Origin: Streptomyces sp. NBC_00523
GTDB lineage: Bacteria > Actinomycetota > Actinomycetes > Streptomycetales > Streptomycetaceae
Direction of reading: 5' to 3'
Length of the DNA: 64,000 nucleotides
Assembly (NCBI RefSeq): GCF_036346615.1
Contig: NZ_CP107836.1
Coordinates: 6,696,001-6,760,000, forward strand
A program made the translations under genes and the position numbers. The notes under the pieces were generated by a model, which was not told where the DNA came from, ran no database searches, and worked only from the letters and a program-made list of their open reading frames with translations. Of the stretch, positions 1 to 8,694 are shown piece by piece (the stretch's first letter is position 1; the number at the start of each line of letters is the position of its first letter).

Positions 1-823
1 CGGTCTTGCCCTTGGCGAAGTCCGTCAGGGACTGGTTCTGGGCGTACTCCGCGTTGCCCGGAGCGATGATCTTGTCCTTGGCCATGAAGTCGATGTACTG
101 CTTCACGGCCGCGACCGCGCCGTCCGAGGTGAAGGTCGGCTTGCCGTCGGCGTCGAAGAAGTCGGCGCCGTGCTGCTGGCCCAGGACGAACGTCTGGTGG
201 ATGTTGTTGGAGAGGTTCGAGCCCTCGGCGCCCAGCCCCCACTTGCCGTCCTTGGAGAGCTTCTTGCCGTCCGCGACCAGCTCGTCCCAGGTGGCCGGGG
301 GCTTCTCGATGCCGGCGTCGGCGAAGCTCTTCTTGTTGTAGTAGAGGGCGTACGCGAGTGAGTACAGCGGGACCGCGGCGGGGTCCTGGCCCTCCGCACC
401 GGCCGAGGCGACCGCCGAGTCGACGAACCGGTCACGGCCGCCGATCGCGTCGAAGTTATCCTTGCTCCAGGGGAGCAGCGCGCCGGTGGCCTGGAGCGAG
501 GCCGACCAGGTGTTGCCGATGTTCAGCACGTCCGGGCCCTGACCGGACGTGGTGGCGGCGAGGATCCGGTTGAGCAGGTCGGCCCACGGCACGACCTCCA
601 GCTTGACCTTGATGCCGGTCTGCTTCTCGAACTTCTTCAGCTCGGGCGTCAGGATCTTCTTGTCGGCCTCGATGCTGGGTCCCTGGTTGGAGGCCCAGTA
701 CGTGAGGGTCTTCGGCGAATCGTTGCTGCCGCCGCCCGAGGACGTACCGCCTCCGCAGCCGGTGACACCGGCGGCTATGGAGATCGCGAGGGTGACGGCT
801 GCCGCGGCTCTGATGGTGCGCAT
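1..823 (-). CDS. Sugar ABC transporter solute-binding lipoprotein (partial, C-terminus outside window)
   Basis: This is an extracellular substrate-binding lipoprotein that would deliver a sugar or oligosaccharide to an ABC importer. The start is the ATG read from 823. The N-terminus has arginines, a hydrophobic stretch and a VTGC lipobox at about residues 20-23, followed by a Gly/Ser linker typical of Streptomyces lipoproteins. The mature part begins TLTYWASNQGP and contains PDVLNIGNTW, the pattern of family 1 sugar-binding proteins. About 274 codons are visible. The gene runs off the left edge, so the C-terminal lobe and probable permease genes lie outside. It is divergent from the ROK regulator at 969, the likely controller. 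The sugar cannot be named from sequence. Confidence 0.9.
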   Translation of the reverse strand, partial: MRTIRAAAAVTLAISIAAGVTGCGGGTSSGGGSNDSPKTLTYWASNQGPSIEADKKILTPELKKFEKQTGIKVKLEVVPWADLLNRILAATTSGQGPDVLNIGNTWSASLQATGALLPWSKDNFDAIGGRDRFVDSAVASAGAEGQDPAAVPLYSLAYALYYNKKSFADAGIEKPPATWDELVADGKKLSKDGKWGLGAEGSNLSNNIHQTFVLGQQHGADFFDADGKPTFTSDGAVAAVKQYIDFMAKDKIIAPGNAEYAQNQSLTDFAKGKT

Positions 824-882
824 ACGGGATGGCCCCTTTCCGGGGAGGAAGGCTGTGTTCGAGAACCGAATGACCTTCAGGA

Positions 883-905
883 CTTAATTTATGACGTGAT
901 TTAAG
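883..905. promoter_or_regulatory. Candidate operator in the divergent ROK / solute-binding protein region
   Basis: An AT-rich 23-bp segment with inverted ends CTTAA and TTAAG lies between the two divergent genes in otherwise GC-rich DNA. ROK repressors of the NagC/Mlc type bind AT-rich palindromes, so this is the best local candidate for the regulator at 969. The symmetry is imperfect in the centre. Confidence 0.4.
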
Positions 906-968
906 AGGTGAGAGAAGGTCGCGTCAAGTCCCGGGGTCGCGGTATGTTTCCGCCAGGGAAGGAGCCAC

Positions 969-2315
969 ATGGCTGAGCGCAACAGACGGACCGTGCGTGA
1001 CCTGCGACGCGGCAACCGGTCGCGGGTATTGCAACGGTTGTATTTCGACGGCCCGCTGAGCCGCCAGGAGCTCGGTCCGGCGACCGGGCTGAGTTCGGGT
1101 TCCATCAGCAACGTCGTCGCGGAGCTCTCCGCGGAGAACCTCCTGGAGGAGGCCGGGGTCGTGGACTCCGACGGCGGCCGCCCCCGCACCCTGCTGCGCG
1201 TCGCCCCCGGCGGCGGCCTCCTCATCGGCATCGACATCGGTGAGACTCGGATCAGGGTGGAGCTCTTCGACCTCTCCCTGACCGAACTCGCCCGCACCGA
1301 GCGGCTGCTCGCCCAGCACGGCTACGACGTGGACCGCATCGTCGGCCATGTCCGCAGCGGCGTCGCCGACGTGCTGCGGGACGCCGGCGCCGACCCGCAC
1401 CGGCTGCTCGGCATCGGGATCGGCGTCCCCGGCATCATCGAGCGCCACGCGCCGGACGGCTCCGTCGGCGACGTGGGCTCCGTCGTGCACGGCCAGACCA
1501 TCGACTGGAGCGCCGTCCCCTTCGAGCGGCTGCTCCGGGACGCCGTGCGGGTGCCGCCGGAGGTCCCGTTCTTCATCGACAACGGCGCCAAGACGCTCGG
1601 CCAGGCCGAGATGTGGTTCGGCGGCGGGCGCGACGCGGGAGCCTCGGCCATAGCGCTCATCGGTTCCGGCGTCGGCGCCTGCGTCAACCACGGCGGACTC
1701 CTGGACGAGGACCGCAGCAGCCAGGCCCTGGAGTGGGGCCACAGCACCGTGCAGCTGCGCGGCCGGAGGTGCCGCTGCGGCTCGATCGGCTGCCTGGAGG
1801 CGTACGCGGGTGCCGAGGCGATGCGCGAGCGCTGGCACGAGGCGGGCGGCCCGCTGCCCGCCGACGCCGACGACGAGACCGCGCTCGCCGCGCTCCTCGG
1901 CGCCGCCTACCCGCCCCCCGGGGTCGAGCCGGACCCGGTCGCGGTCGCGCTCCTGGACGAGACCGCCGAGTGCCTGGGCGCCGCGCTGGGCGACCTGATC
2001 AACCTCTTCCTGCCCGAGCGCATCCTGCTCGGCGGCTGGGCGGGCCTCCTCATCGGCCCGCACCTGCTGCCCGACATCCGGCGGTACGCCCAGGAGTACG
2101 CGCTGAAGCACGCCGCGGCCCGGACCACCATCGAGATGGGCCGCCTCGGCCCGGACGCGGTCACGGTCGGCGCGGCGACCCTGCCCCTGGCCGACTTCCT
2201 GGCGCGCGGCGGCAGCCGCCCCGCACCGGCGACCCGCCCGGGCCCCACCGCACCTGCGGCGCTCCGGACCCCGGCGGACGCCGTACGCAGCAGGGAACGG
2301 CCCCGGACGGGGTGA
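969..2315 (+). CDS. ROK-family transcriptional regulator
   Basis: A 448-residue sugar-responsive repressor with an N-terminal winged helix and a glucokinase-like effector domain. The helix-turn-helix is at about residues 15-65 (SRQELGPATGLSSGSISNVV). The sugar-kinase fold begins near residue 82 (IGIDIGETRIRVELFD). The zinc-binding ROK signature CRCGSIGCLEAY is at about residues 261-272, and IGSGVGACVNHGG matches the family sugar-binding region. It is divergent from the solute-binding lipoprotein and convergent with the LacI gene at 2343. The inference is that it represses the transporter operon and perhaps itself. The last 40 residues are Pro/Ala/Arg-rich and may be disordered. Confidence 0.92.
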   Translation: MAERNRRTVRDLRRGNRSRVLQRLYFDGPLSRQELGPATGLSSGSISNVVAELSAENLLEEAGVVDSDGGRPRTLLRVAPGGGLLIGIDIGETRIRVELFDLSLTELARTERLLAQHGYDVDRIVGHVRSGVADVLRDAGADPHRLLGIGIGVPGIIERHAPDGSVGDVGSVVHGQTIDWSAVPFERLLRDAVRVPPEVPFFIDNGAKTLGQAEMWFGGGRDAGASAIALIGSGVGACVNHGGLLDEDRSSQALEWGHSTVQLRGRRCRCGSIGCLEAYAGAEAMRERWHEAGGPLPADADDETALAALLGAAYPPPGVEPDPVAVALLDETAECLGAALGDLINLFLPERILLGGWAGLLIGPHLLPDIRRYAQEYALKHAAARTTIEMGRLGPDAVTVGAATLPLADFLARGGSRPAPATRPGPTAPAALRTPADAVRSRERPRTG

Positions 2316-2342
2316 GCGGGGTCTCCGGCGGTCTGCGGGCTC

Positions 2343-3440
2343 CTACGCCGAGTCCCGCACCACCAGCGACGGCTCGAAGATCACGGACGTCGCGGCGCCC
2401 TCCGGCTTGCCCAGCCGCTCGATCAGCAGCCGGGCCATCTCGGCGGCCATCGCCTCCACCGGCTGCCGGACCGTGGTCAGCGGCGGGCGGCAGGCCAGGG
2501 CCGCGCTGCTGTCGTCGAAGCCGATCACCGCGACGTCCTCCGGGACCCGCTTGCCGCGCTCCCGCAGGACGTGGCAGGCGCCCGTGGCCATCAGGTCGTT
2601 GGCCGCGAACACCCCGTCCAGGTCCGGATGCTCGACGAGCAGCCGCTCCATCGCGGTCTCGCCGCTCTCCTGGGTGAACCGCCCCTCGGCGATCGCGATG
2701 TAGGGGTGCCCGTTCTGCGTCATCGCGTCCCGGAACCCGGCCAGCCGCTCCTGCACCGCGGGCACGTCGAGCGGGCCGGTGATGGTCGCGATCCGGCGGC
2801 AGCCCCGGGCCAGCAGATGCTCGGCGGCCAGCCGCGCGCCGTCCTGATGGGCGACGTCGACATAGCTGATCCGGGCCGCCCGCGCCGGGCGCGCGTACAG
2901 CACGGCGGGCAGCCCCGCGTCCGTCAGCATGCCCGGCAGCGGGTCCTCCGCGTGTGTCGAGACGACCAGCGCGCCGTCCGCGCTGCCCTGGCGCAGGAAT
3001 GCCACCACGTCCTCCCGCGCCCGCGACGTCTCGGCGAACATCAGCACCGGATGCATCCCGCGAGGCCGCAGATAGTTGACGACTCCGGTGACCACCCGCC
3101 CGAAGAACGGGTCGGCGAAGACCTGCCCGGTGAACGAGGCCCCCTCACCCCCGTCCGCCTCGTCCGCCGGCGCGTCCTCCTCCGTCTGCGTCTCCGGCTC
3201 GACGCCCGCGCCGGACACCACCAGCGCGATGGCGTCGGTGCGCCGGGTCACGAGCGAGCGCGCCGCGCGGTTGGGCGCGTAGCCGGTGGAGGCGACCGCG
3301 CGGCGCACCGCCTCCTGGATTACCGGGTCGACATTCCGTACGCCGTTGATCACCCGGGAGACGGTGGCGCGGGAGACACCGGCCGCCCTCGCCACGTCCT
3401 CAAGGGTGGGTGTTCCGGCCGGTCGCAGATCATCCGTCAT
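2343..3440 (-). CDS. LacI-family transcriptional regulator
   Basis: A 365-residue repressor with the LacI helix-turn-helix at the N-terminus (LEDVARAAGVSRATVSRVIN) followed by a periplasmic-binding-protein-like effector domain. Near its end it has the usual DVAVIGFDDS and PLTTVRQP segments. An acidic Glu/Asp-rich insert at about residues 84-100 is not typical of the family. The gene starts 8 bp after the stop of the GH3 beta-glucosidase at 3449, so the two are probably cotranscribed. The palindromes at 3462 and 6001, immediately in front of each gene, are the obvious binding sites. A glucoside or oligosaccharide inducer is likely. Confidence 0.93.
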   Translation of the reverse strand: MTDDLRPAGTPTLEDVARAAGVSRATVSRVINGVRNVDPVIQEAVRRAVASTGYAPNRAARSLVTRRTDAIALVVSGAGVEPETQTEEDAPADEADGGEGASFTGQVFADPFFGRVVTGVVNYLRPRGMHPVLMFAETSRAREDVVAFLRQGSADGALVVSTHAEDPLPGMLTDAGLPAVLYARPARAARISYVDVAHQDGARLAAEHLLARGCRRIATITGPLDVPAVQERLAGFRDAMTQNGHPYIAIAEGRFTQESGETAMERLLVEHPDLDGVFAANDLMATGACHVLRERGKRVPEDVAVIGFDDSSAALACRPPLTTVRQPVEAMAAEMARLLIERLGKPEGAATSVIFEPSLVVRDSA

Positions 3441-3448
3441 GAGCGCAT

Positions 3449-5959
3449 TTATAGCATCAGCGGAGAGCGCTCTCCATCGTGCTCCGAACCGTTACCGGAT
3501 CCTTTCCCGGCCGAGTTCGCGCCGGGCCCCGCCACGATCCGCGCGGTGAGCGGCAGATCGCCCGCCGAACGGCCCCCGAGCAGCGTGAACGCACCCGCCT
3601 CCGTCTCCCAGCCGCGCCCACCGGGCGACCAGTGGGCCAGCGCCCGCCCGCCCACCCGGACCACCGCGACCGCGCTCTCCCCGGGCTCCGCCACGACCGC
3701 CGCGTAGCCGATGAGCTTGCGCACCGGCCGTTCCACGGCGGACCCGCTCCGCGCCAGGTACACCTGCACCACCTCCCGCCCGCGCCGCCGCCCGGTGTTC
3801 CGCACCCGCACCCGTACGTCGAAGGGCTCCCCGGCCCGCACCGCCGCCGGGGCCGTCAGCTCCTCGTACGCCCAGCCGGTGTACCCGAGCCCGTGGCCGA
3901 ACCAGTACGCCGGAGCGGCCCCCGACCGCAGCCAGGCCCGGTAGCCGATGTGCGGGCCCTCCGTGTAGTGCAGCCGCCCGTCGCCGTCGGGCGAGGTCCC
4001 GAGCACCGGTACGTCGTCCTGGGCGGCGGCCCAGGTGGTCGGCAGCCGTCCGCCGGGCTCGGCCTGCCCGAACAGCACGTCGGCCAGCCCGCCCCCGGCC
4101 TCCTGGCCCGGGAACCAGGCGAGCAGCAGCGCGGGCACCCGCTCGTGCCAGGGCAGGGCGACCGGGCCGCCCGCGTTGACCACGACGACGGTGCGAGGGT
4201 TGGCCCGCACCACCGCCCGCACCAGGGCGTCCTGGCCCTCCGGCAGGTCCAGGTTCTCCCGGTCGTGGCCCTCGGACTCGCTCTGCTCCGTCGTGCCCAC
4301 GACCACCACCGCCACGTCGGCGGCGCGTGCGGCGGCGACCGCCTCGGCGAGCGCGGTCTCCGCGTCACCGGCGGGCGGGGCGGCGGCGAGGATCGTCGCG
4401 ACCCCCGATCCCGGGGCGAGCGAGCGGAGCGCGACGACCTCCACCTCGCGGTCCGCCGTCAGTTCCACGCGGGCGGTGCGGAGCGGCGGGGCGACGTGTA
4501 CCCGGGTCGGGTCGTCGCTGTCCAGCGGGAAGGTGCCGGACAGCACCTCGTGCCCGTCGACGGAGAGCGAGATGTCGCCCCAGCCGCCCACCGCCCAGGT
4601 CCAGGTGCCGCTCTCGGCGGGCCGGTGGAGCGCCCGGATCTCGACGAACGCCGCGTCCCCCGCGGGCGTCGAAGGTTCCACGATCCGCCCGGACAGCCGG
4701 TGCTCCGCGTGGAGTTCGGCCCCGTCCGCGTCGAGCAGCCGCACGAGCACCCCGGGTTCGCCGTCGCGCGGATCGCGGGCCCGGTCGCGGCCGAGCGGTT
4801 CGGGCCGCCCGGACGGGGGAAGACCCGGCCGGTACGTCACCGCCGCCACTCCGTCGAGCTCCCGCTCGATCCCGGCCAGCGGGGTCACCACGTGCTCGGG
4901 GAAGACCTCCGCGCTGCCGCCGCCCTGGATGCGTACGGCGGTGGCGTGCGGCCCGATCACGGCCACGGACTTCAGCGCCGACGCGGCCAGCGGCAGCAGC
5001 CCGCCCTCGTTGCGCAGCAGCACCGCACCGGCGGACACGGCGCGGCGCAGCAGGGCGCGCCCGGCCTCGGGGGCTGTCGCGGGCCGGGGCGCCGGGCGGT
5101 CCGGGCCGAGCGCGTCCACCCGGCGGGCCAGCCGCAGCAGCCTGCGTACCTTGTCGTCCACGGCGTCGGCGGGGACCAGACCCGCTTCGAGCGCCGCGAG
5201 CAGACCGGCCGCCCAGGGGCTGTCCGGTCCCGGCATCGCCAGGTCCTGTCCGGAGCGCGCGGCGTCGAGGAGGGTCCGTACGCCGCCCCAGTCGGAGACC
5301 ACGAGACCGTCGAAGCCCCAGTCGTCCTTGAGCGGGTGCTCCAGGAGCGGTGAGGCGGACATGGTGACGCCGTCGACCTTGTTGTACGCGGACATGACCG
5401 CCCAGACCCCGGCCGCGACGGCTTCCTCGAACGGGGCGAGATACACCTCGCGCAGGGTGCGTTCATCGATCCGCACGTCGACGGTCAGCCGGTCCGTCTC
5501 GGCGTCGTTGCCGACGAAGTGCTTCGCGGTGGCGGCCACTCCGCCCGACTGGATGCCCCGGATCAGCGCCGTGCCGGTGCGGCCGGTGAGCAGCGGGTCC
5601 TCGGAGAAGCACTCGAAGTGCCGGCCGCCCAGCGGGGAACGGTGCAGGTTGAGGGTGGGGGCCAGGAGGACGTCGATGCCCTTGCGTCTCGCCTCGGAGG
5701 CGAGCAGCGCGCCGAGGTCCGTCAGCAGCCGCTCGTCCCAGGAGGCGGCGAGCGCGGTGGGGGAGGGGAGGACGAGAGAGGTCTCGCGCTCGTCCCAGGT
5801 CTCGCCCCGGACACCGGCCGGGCCGTCGGAGAGGGTGAGCGCGCGCAGCCCGGCGGCCGGTTCGGCGTACGTGCGCCAGTTGCTGGCGCCCGTGAGCAGA
5901 CGAACCTTCTGTGCCGCGTCCAGCTTGTCGAGCAGCGGTTCGGTCTCTTCGTCCGTCAT
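3449..5959 (-). CDS. Glycoside hydrolase family 3 beta-glucosidase (PA14-containing)
   Basis: A cytoplasmic beta-glucosidase (836 residues, no signal peptide) that would hydrolyse imported beta-linked oligosaccharides. The N-terminal GH3 barrel has the KH signature at K146-H147 and the nucleophile D223 in VVSDWGGV. A PA14-like beta domain interrupts the second GH3 domain at about residues 400-530, as in some yeast and bacterial beta-glucosidases. The C-terminal part has TEQSESEGHDRENL, where the acid/base Glu lies, and a fibronectin-type domain. The start at 5959 is preferred because GGAG lies 10 bases upstream; the in-frame ATG at 5968 is only one base from it. The last codons encode DGERSPLML and contain the operator placed before lacI. 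Confidence 0.93.
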   Translation of the reverse strand: MTDEETEPLLDKLDAAQKVRLLTGASNWRTYAEPAAGLRALTLSDGPAGVRGETWDERETSLVLPSPTALAASWDERLLTDLGALLASEARRKGIDVLLAPTLNLHRSPLGGRHFECFSEDPLLTGRTGTALIRGIQSGGVAATAKHFVGNDAETDRLTVDVRIDERTLREVYLAPFEEAVAAGVWAVMSAYNKVDGVTMSASPLLEHPLKDDWGFDGLVVSDWGGVRTLLDAARSGQDLAMPGPDSPWAAGLLAALEAGLVPADAVDDKVRRLLRLARRVDALGPDRPAPRPATAPEAGRALLRRAVSAGAVLLRNEGGLLPLAASALKSVAVIGPHATAVRIQGGGSAEVFPEHVVTPLAGIERELDGVAAVTYRPGLPPSGRPEPLGRDRARDPRDGEPGVLVRLLDADGAELHAEHRLSGRIVEPSTPAGDAAFVEIRALHRPAESGTWTWAVGGWGDISLSVDGHEVLSGTFPLDSDDPTRVHVAPPLRTARVELTADREVEVVALRSLAPGSGVATILAAAPPAGDAETALAEAVAAARAADVAVVVVGTTEQSESEGHDRENLDLPEGQDALVRAVVRANPRTVVVVNAGGPVALPWHERVPALLLAWFPGQEAGGGLADVLFGQAEPGGRLPTTWAAAQDDVPVLGTSPDGDGRLHYTEGPHIGYRAWLRSGAAPAYWFGHGLGYTGWAYEELTAPAAVRAGEPFDVRVRVRNTGRRRGREVVQVYLARSGSAVERPVRKLIGYAAVVAEPGESAVAVVRVGGRALAHWSPGGRGWETEAGAFTLLGGRSAGDLPLTARIVAGPGANSAGKGSGNGSEHDGERSPLML
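3462..3475. promoter_or_regulatory. LacI-type operator GGAGAGCGCTCTCC in front of the LacI gene
   Basis: A perfect 14-bp palindrome with the central CGCTCT/AGAGCG core of LacI-family sites. It lies inside the last codons of the GH3 gene (reading GERSP), 22 bp upstream of the lacI start. It is identical to the site at 6001, which suggests autoregulation by the LacI protein. Confidence 0.8.
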
Positions 5960-6000
5960 GGCGGCCATGCTCCTTCGTGCACCGCGCTCCCACGGATATC

Positions 6001-6014
6001 GGAGAGCGCTCTCC
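6001..6014. promoter_or_regulatory. LacI-type operator GGAGAGCGCTCTCC in front of the GH3 beta-glucosidase
   Basis: A second exact copy of the 14-bp palindrome, 41 bp upstream of the GH3 start. Two identical sites flanking the GH3-lacI pair indicate that the LacI protein at 2343 controls both genes. Confidence 0.82.
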
Positions 6015-6537
6015 CGGCAGTCGCGCCCAGGGTCCCCGCTCGCCGCCGACCGTGTCAATGGGGGCCCGGAGCGGGCCTGTTCGGGCTCCCGGTCCAGGGG
6101 CGGGGCTTACCATGCCCCCGGTCCTTGTTCTGGGGGAAACATGAGAGCCATACGCGTCACGGGCGTCCTCGCCCTCGTCGTACTCCTGGCCGCGTGCGGC
6201 GGCAGCGGTCCCGGCCCGGAGCCGAGCCCGTCCGCCTCGCCGCCCGTCGCCGTCCGGCTGGAGAACATCGGCGCGCCGGGGGACACCCGCCTCGGGCTGG
6301 CGATGCACCTGGACAACGAGGGGCCCACCCGCCCCGGAGTCCGCGTGCGGGTGCACATCGGAGCCTCCCGGACCGGTGACCCCGTTCCGGAGCTGGAGGA
6401 GAGGTCCGACGCGGGCTGGAAGGTCATCGCGCTCGCCGCCGACCGGGACAAGCGCGGCTGGACCGGCACGTTCCGGACGAGCATGCCGAAGGGCGGCCTG
6501 CTCGGCTTCCTGGATGTCACCCCGCACGCCGGACCCC

Positions 6538-6714
6538 GGGGCCTGTCGTCAGACTGGCGTCTGCCGGGCGACGCCATGCACGCACTCTCGCCGCACCGGC
6601 CCCAGACCCCAGTACATCCAGTACAGGGGTCTGGGGCCGGCACGCCGAGAGCACGCACCTGACGCCGCCCGGCCCGCCCTCCGGGCGGACGACGCCAGTC
6701 TGACGACAGACCCC
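6538..6714. mobile_element. 177-bp MITE-like element with 24-bp terminal inverted repeats
   Basis: The ends 6538-6561 and 6691-6714 are inverted repeats matching at 23 of 24 positions, beginning GGGGCCTGTC on one side and GGGGTCTGTC on the other. An 8-bp direct repeat GACCCCGG (6532-6539 and 6709-6716) overlaps the ends and may be the target duplication. The interior is itself an imperfect palindrome centred near 6618, so the whole element can fold into one long hairpin. It has no transposase gene, as expected for a non-autonomous element moved in trans. It splits the lipoprotein gene at 6141. Confidence 0.78.
6596..6640. repeat. Central hairpin of the 177-bp element
   Basis: CCGGCCCCAGACCCC (6596-6610) pairs perfectly with 6626-6640, and the stem continues through GTAC pairs around a 5-base loop with one mismatch. 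It could act as a terminator inside the broken gene. Confidence 0.7.
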
Positions 6715-7404
6715 GGTTCGAGGGCGACGAACTCCCGGTGGACGTCACCCTGTCCGACGGTTCCGGGACCCTCGCGCGCGGTCACGCGTCGGTGCGCCCG
6801 GCCACCCTGTCGCTCGACCACGCCACGGTGGACGAGCCCGCCGCGCTGGGCCACGGGCGCTGGACCGAGGTGACGTACACCGTCGTCAACCACTCCCACA
6901 GCGGCTACCCGCAGGCCCAGGTTCAGGCCGAATTCGGCGCCTGCGAGGCGGGACCGGACAACCCGCTCGAAGGGGTCGGCTGCTCCGGCTCGCGGCGCCA
7001 TGCCGTGACCACCCGCCTGCGCACCCAGTGGTACGACGACGGCCGCTGGCAGGACGTCTCCGCGCCGGACGACGGCACCCTGCTCGCCGAGACGTTCACC
7101 CTGCCGCTGGGGGAACTGCCCGCGGACTCCAGGCGGAAGGTCCGGCTCAGGTTCGCCGGGACCGGGGACCTCGACGGAGAGGACCGCCTGCTCACGATCA
7201 CGTCGCGGGTCAACGGCCAGGCCGTCGGCGCGTCGGAACGCTCCCTGGGCACCGGTTGGCCGCTGACCTTCGCCCTCCGCTGACCGCCCCGCACCCGCGC
7301 CGCGCGGCGATGGCCGAAACGTACCGTGGTCTTGTCATCACCCGCTGTCTGCCCATAAGTTGACCGCTTGCGACATGTCCTACAGCCAGTGGGGGAGCCA
7401 AGTC

Positions 7405-8694
7405 ATGGCCGCGAACGGACGGCACCGCAGATACCAGCCGAGCCGCATCAACCGGGCTTCGCTCACCGTCACGGCAGGAGGCGCAGGCCTCGCCCTCCCG
7501 CTCCTCACCGCCGCCTCGGCGGGCGCCGCTTCGGCGGACGTCTGGGAGAAGGTCGCCGCCTGCGAGTCCACCGGCAACTGGCACATCAACAGCGGCAACG
7601 GCTACTTCGGCGGCCTCCAGTTCACCCGCTCGACCTGGGCGGCGTACGGCGGCACGGTCTACGCGGCGCGCGCCGACCTCGCCACCAGGGACCAGCAGAT
7701 CGCCATCGCGGAGAAGGTCCTGGAGGGCCAGGGCCCCGGCGCCTGGCCGGTCTGCTCCGGAAAGGCGGGCCTGACCCGGGGCGGTGCCACGCCCGACGTC
7801 AGCCCGCAGAGTGAGCGCAGGGCGAGCGTCCCGACGCCCAAGAAGCAGGACAACGCGTCGTTGTCGTCCCGCCCCGTGCGGACCAAGCAGTCCACACCCC
7901 CGGCCACGCCGACCACGGTCCCGGGCAAGCGCGAGTCGTACACCGTGACGCCGGGCGACTCGCTCTCCGGAATCGCGGACGATCAGCACCTCCAGGGCGG
8001 CTGGCAGCGGCTCTACGCGGCGAACCGCGCGGTCGTCGGCGACGACCCGGACCTCATCTTCCCCGGCCAGCGCCTGACCCTGACCGGAACGCCCAGGACG
8101 GCCACGAAGGCCGAACCGAAGACGGCCTCCAAGGCGGTCCCGAAGGCAACGCCGAAGACGGCGCCGAAGCCCGTCCAGACGCCCAAGCCGCAGCAGAAGC
8201 AGCAGACGAAGCCGCAGCCGAAGAAGACCCAGCCGCAGCGGACCGAGACCCGCAAGACCCAGACGCACAAGACCGAGCACGCGCAGAAGCACAGCGGACT
8301 CACCGCCCCCGTCGTCGCCCGCACCGGCACCCCGTACCACCAGGCCGGTTCCTGGTCCAGCGGCTACCACACGGGTGTCGACTTCCCCGTCCCCACCGGC
8401 ACCTCCGTCAAGGCGATGGCGGCGGGCACCGTCGTATCGGCGGGCTGGGCGGGGCCGTACGGCTACCAGGTCGTCATCCGGCACGGGGACGGCAAGTACA
8501 GCCAGTACGCGCACCTGTCCTCGCTGCTCGTGCGCGGCGGGCAGCACGTCGGCGGCGGCCAGCGGATCGCCCGCTCCGGCGCCACCGGCAACGTCACGGG
8601 GCCGCACCTGCACTTCGAGGTCCGTACCGGCCCCGAGTACGGCTCCGACATCGACCCGCTGGCCTACCTCCGGGCGGGCGGCGTCAAGGTCTGA
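7405..8694 (+). CDS. Secreted Rpf-type transglycosylase with LysM and M23 peptidase domains
   Basis: A 429-residue secreted peptidoglycan-remodelling enzyme combining three modules. After a signal peptide ending near AASA comes a resuscitation-promoting-factor lysozyme-like domain (about residues 43-125: DVWEKVAACESTGNWHIN, with the catalytic Glu in ACES). A LysM wall-binding domain follows (about 172-222, YTVTPGDSLSGIA). A long Lys/Pro/Gln/Thr-rich linker then leads to an M23 metallopeptidase domain (about 300-425) with its HTGVDF and HLHFE zinc motifs. The architecture resembles the Streptomyces Rpf protein that carries a LytM/M23 domain. The start at 7405 has GGGGGAG upstream; longer starts at 7360 lack one. 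A role in spore germination or wall turnover is inferred. Confidence 0.93.
   Translation: MAANGRHRRYQPSRINRASLTVTAGGAGLALPLLTAASAGAASADVWEKVAACESTGNWHINSGNGYFGGLQFTRSTWAAYGGTVYAARADLATRDQQIAIAEKVLEGQGPGAWPVCSGKAGLTRGGATPDVSPQSERRASVPTPKKQDNASLSSRPVRTKQSTPPATPTTVPGKRESYTVTPGDSLSGIADDQHLQGGWQRLYAANRAVVGDDPDLIFPGQRLTLTGTPRTATKAEPKTASKAVPKATPKTAPKPVQTPKPQQKQQTKPQPKKTQPQRTETRKTQTHKTEHAQKHSGLTAPVVARTGTPYHQAGSWSSGYHTGVDFPVPTGTSVKAMAAGTVVSAGWAGPYGYQVVIRHGDGKYSQYAHLSSLLVRGGQHVGGGQRIARSGATGNVTGPHLHFEVRTGPEYGSDIDPLAYLRAGGVKV

Larger units (their letters stand above)
6141..7283 (+). pseudogene. Lipoprotein gene interrupted by a 177-bp inverted-repeat element
   Basis: The first part (6141-6662, 173 codons) starts with an ATG, a signal peptide and the lipobox LAAC at about residues 16-19, followed by a Pro/Ser-rich linker. 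At codon 133 it runs into the element at 6538-6714, where an in-frame TGA (6660-6662) ends it. After the element the same reading frame resumes (PRFEGDELPVDVTLSDG) and runs to 7283. Removing 177 bp restores one 321-residue lipoprotein. It seems to contain two similar beta-rich halves, each with a hydrophobic strand, a WKV or WQDV segment and a conserved end. Family and function are not recognised. The downstream half has no obvious ribosome binding site, so it is probably not translated. Confidence 0.8.

Noticed and set aside
7284-7404. Possible c-di-AMP (ydaO) riboswitch before the Rpf-type gene, as known for rpfA
   Set aside because: The region is short and lacks the recognisable ydaO conserved blocks.
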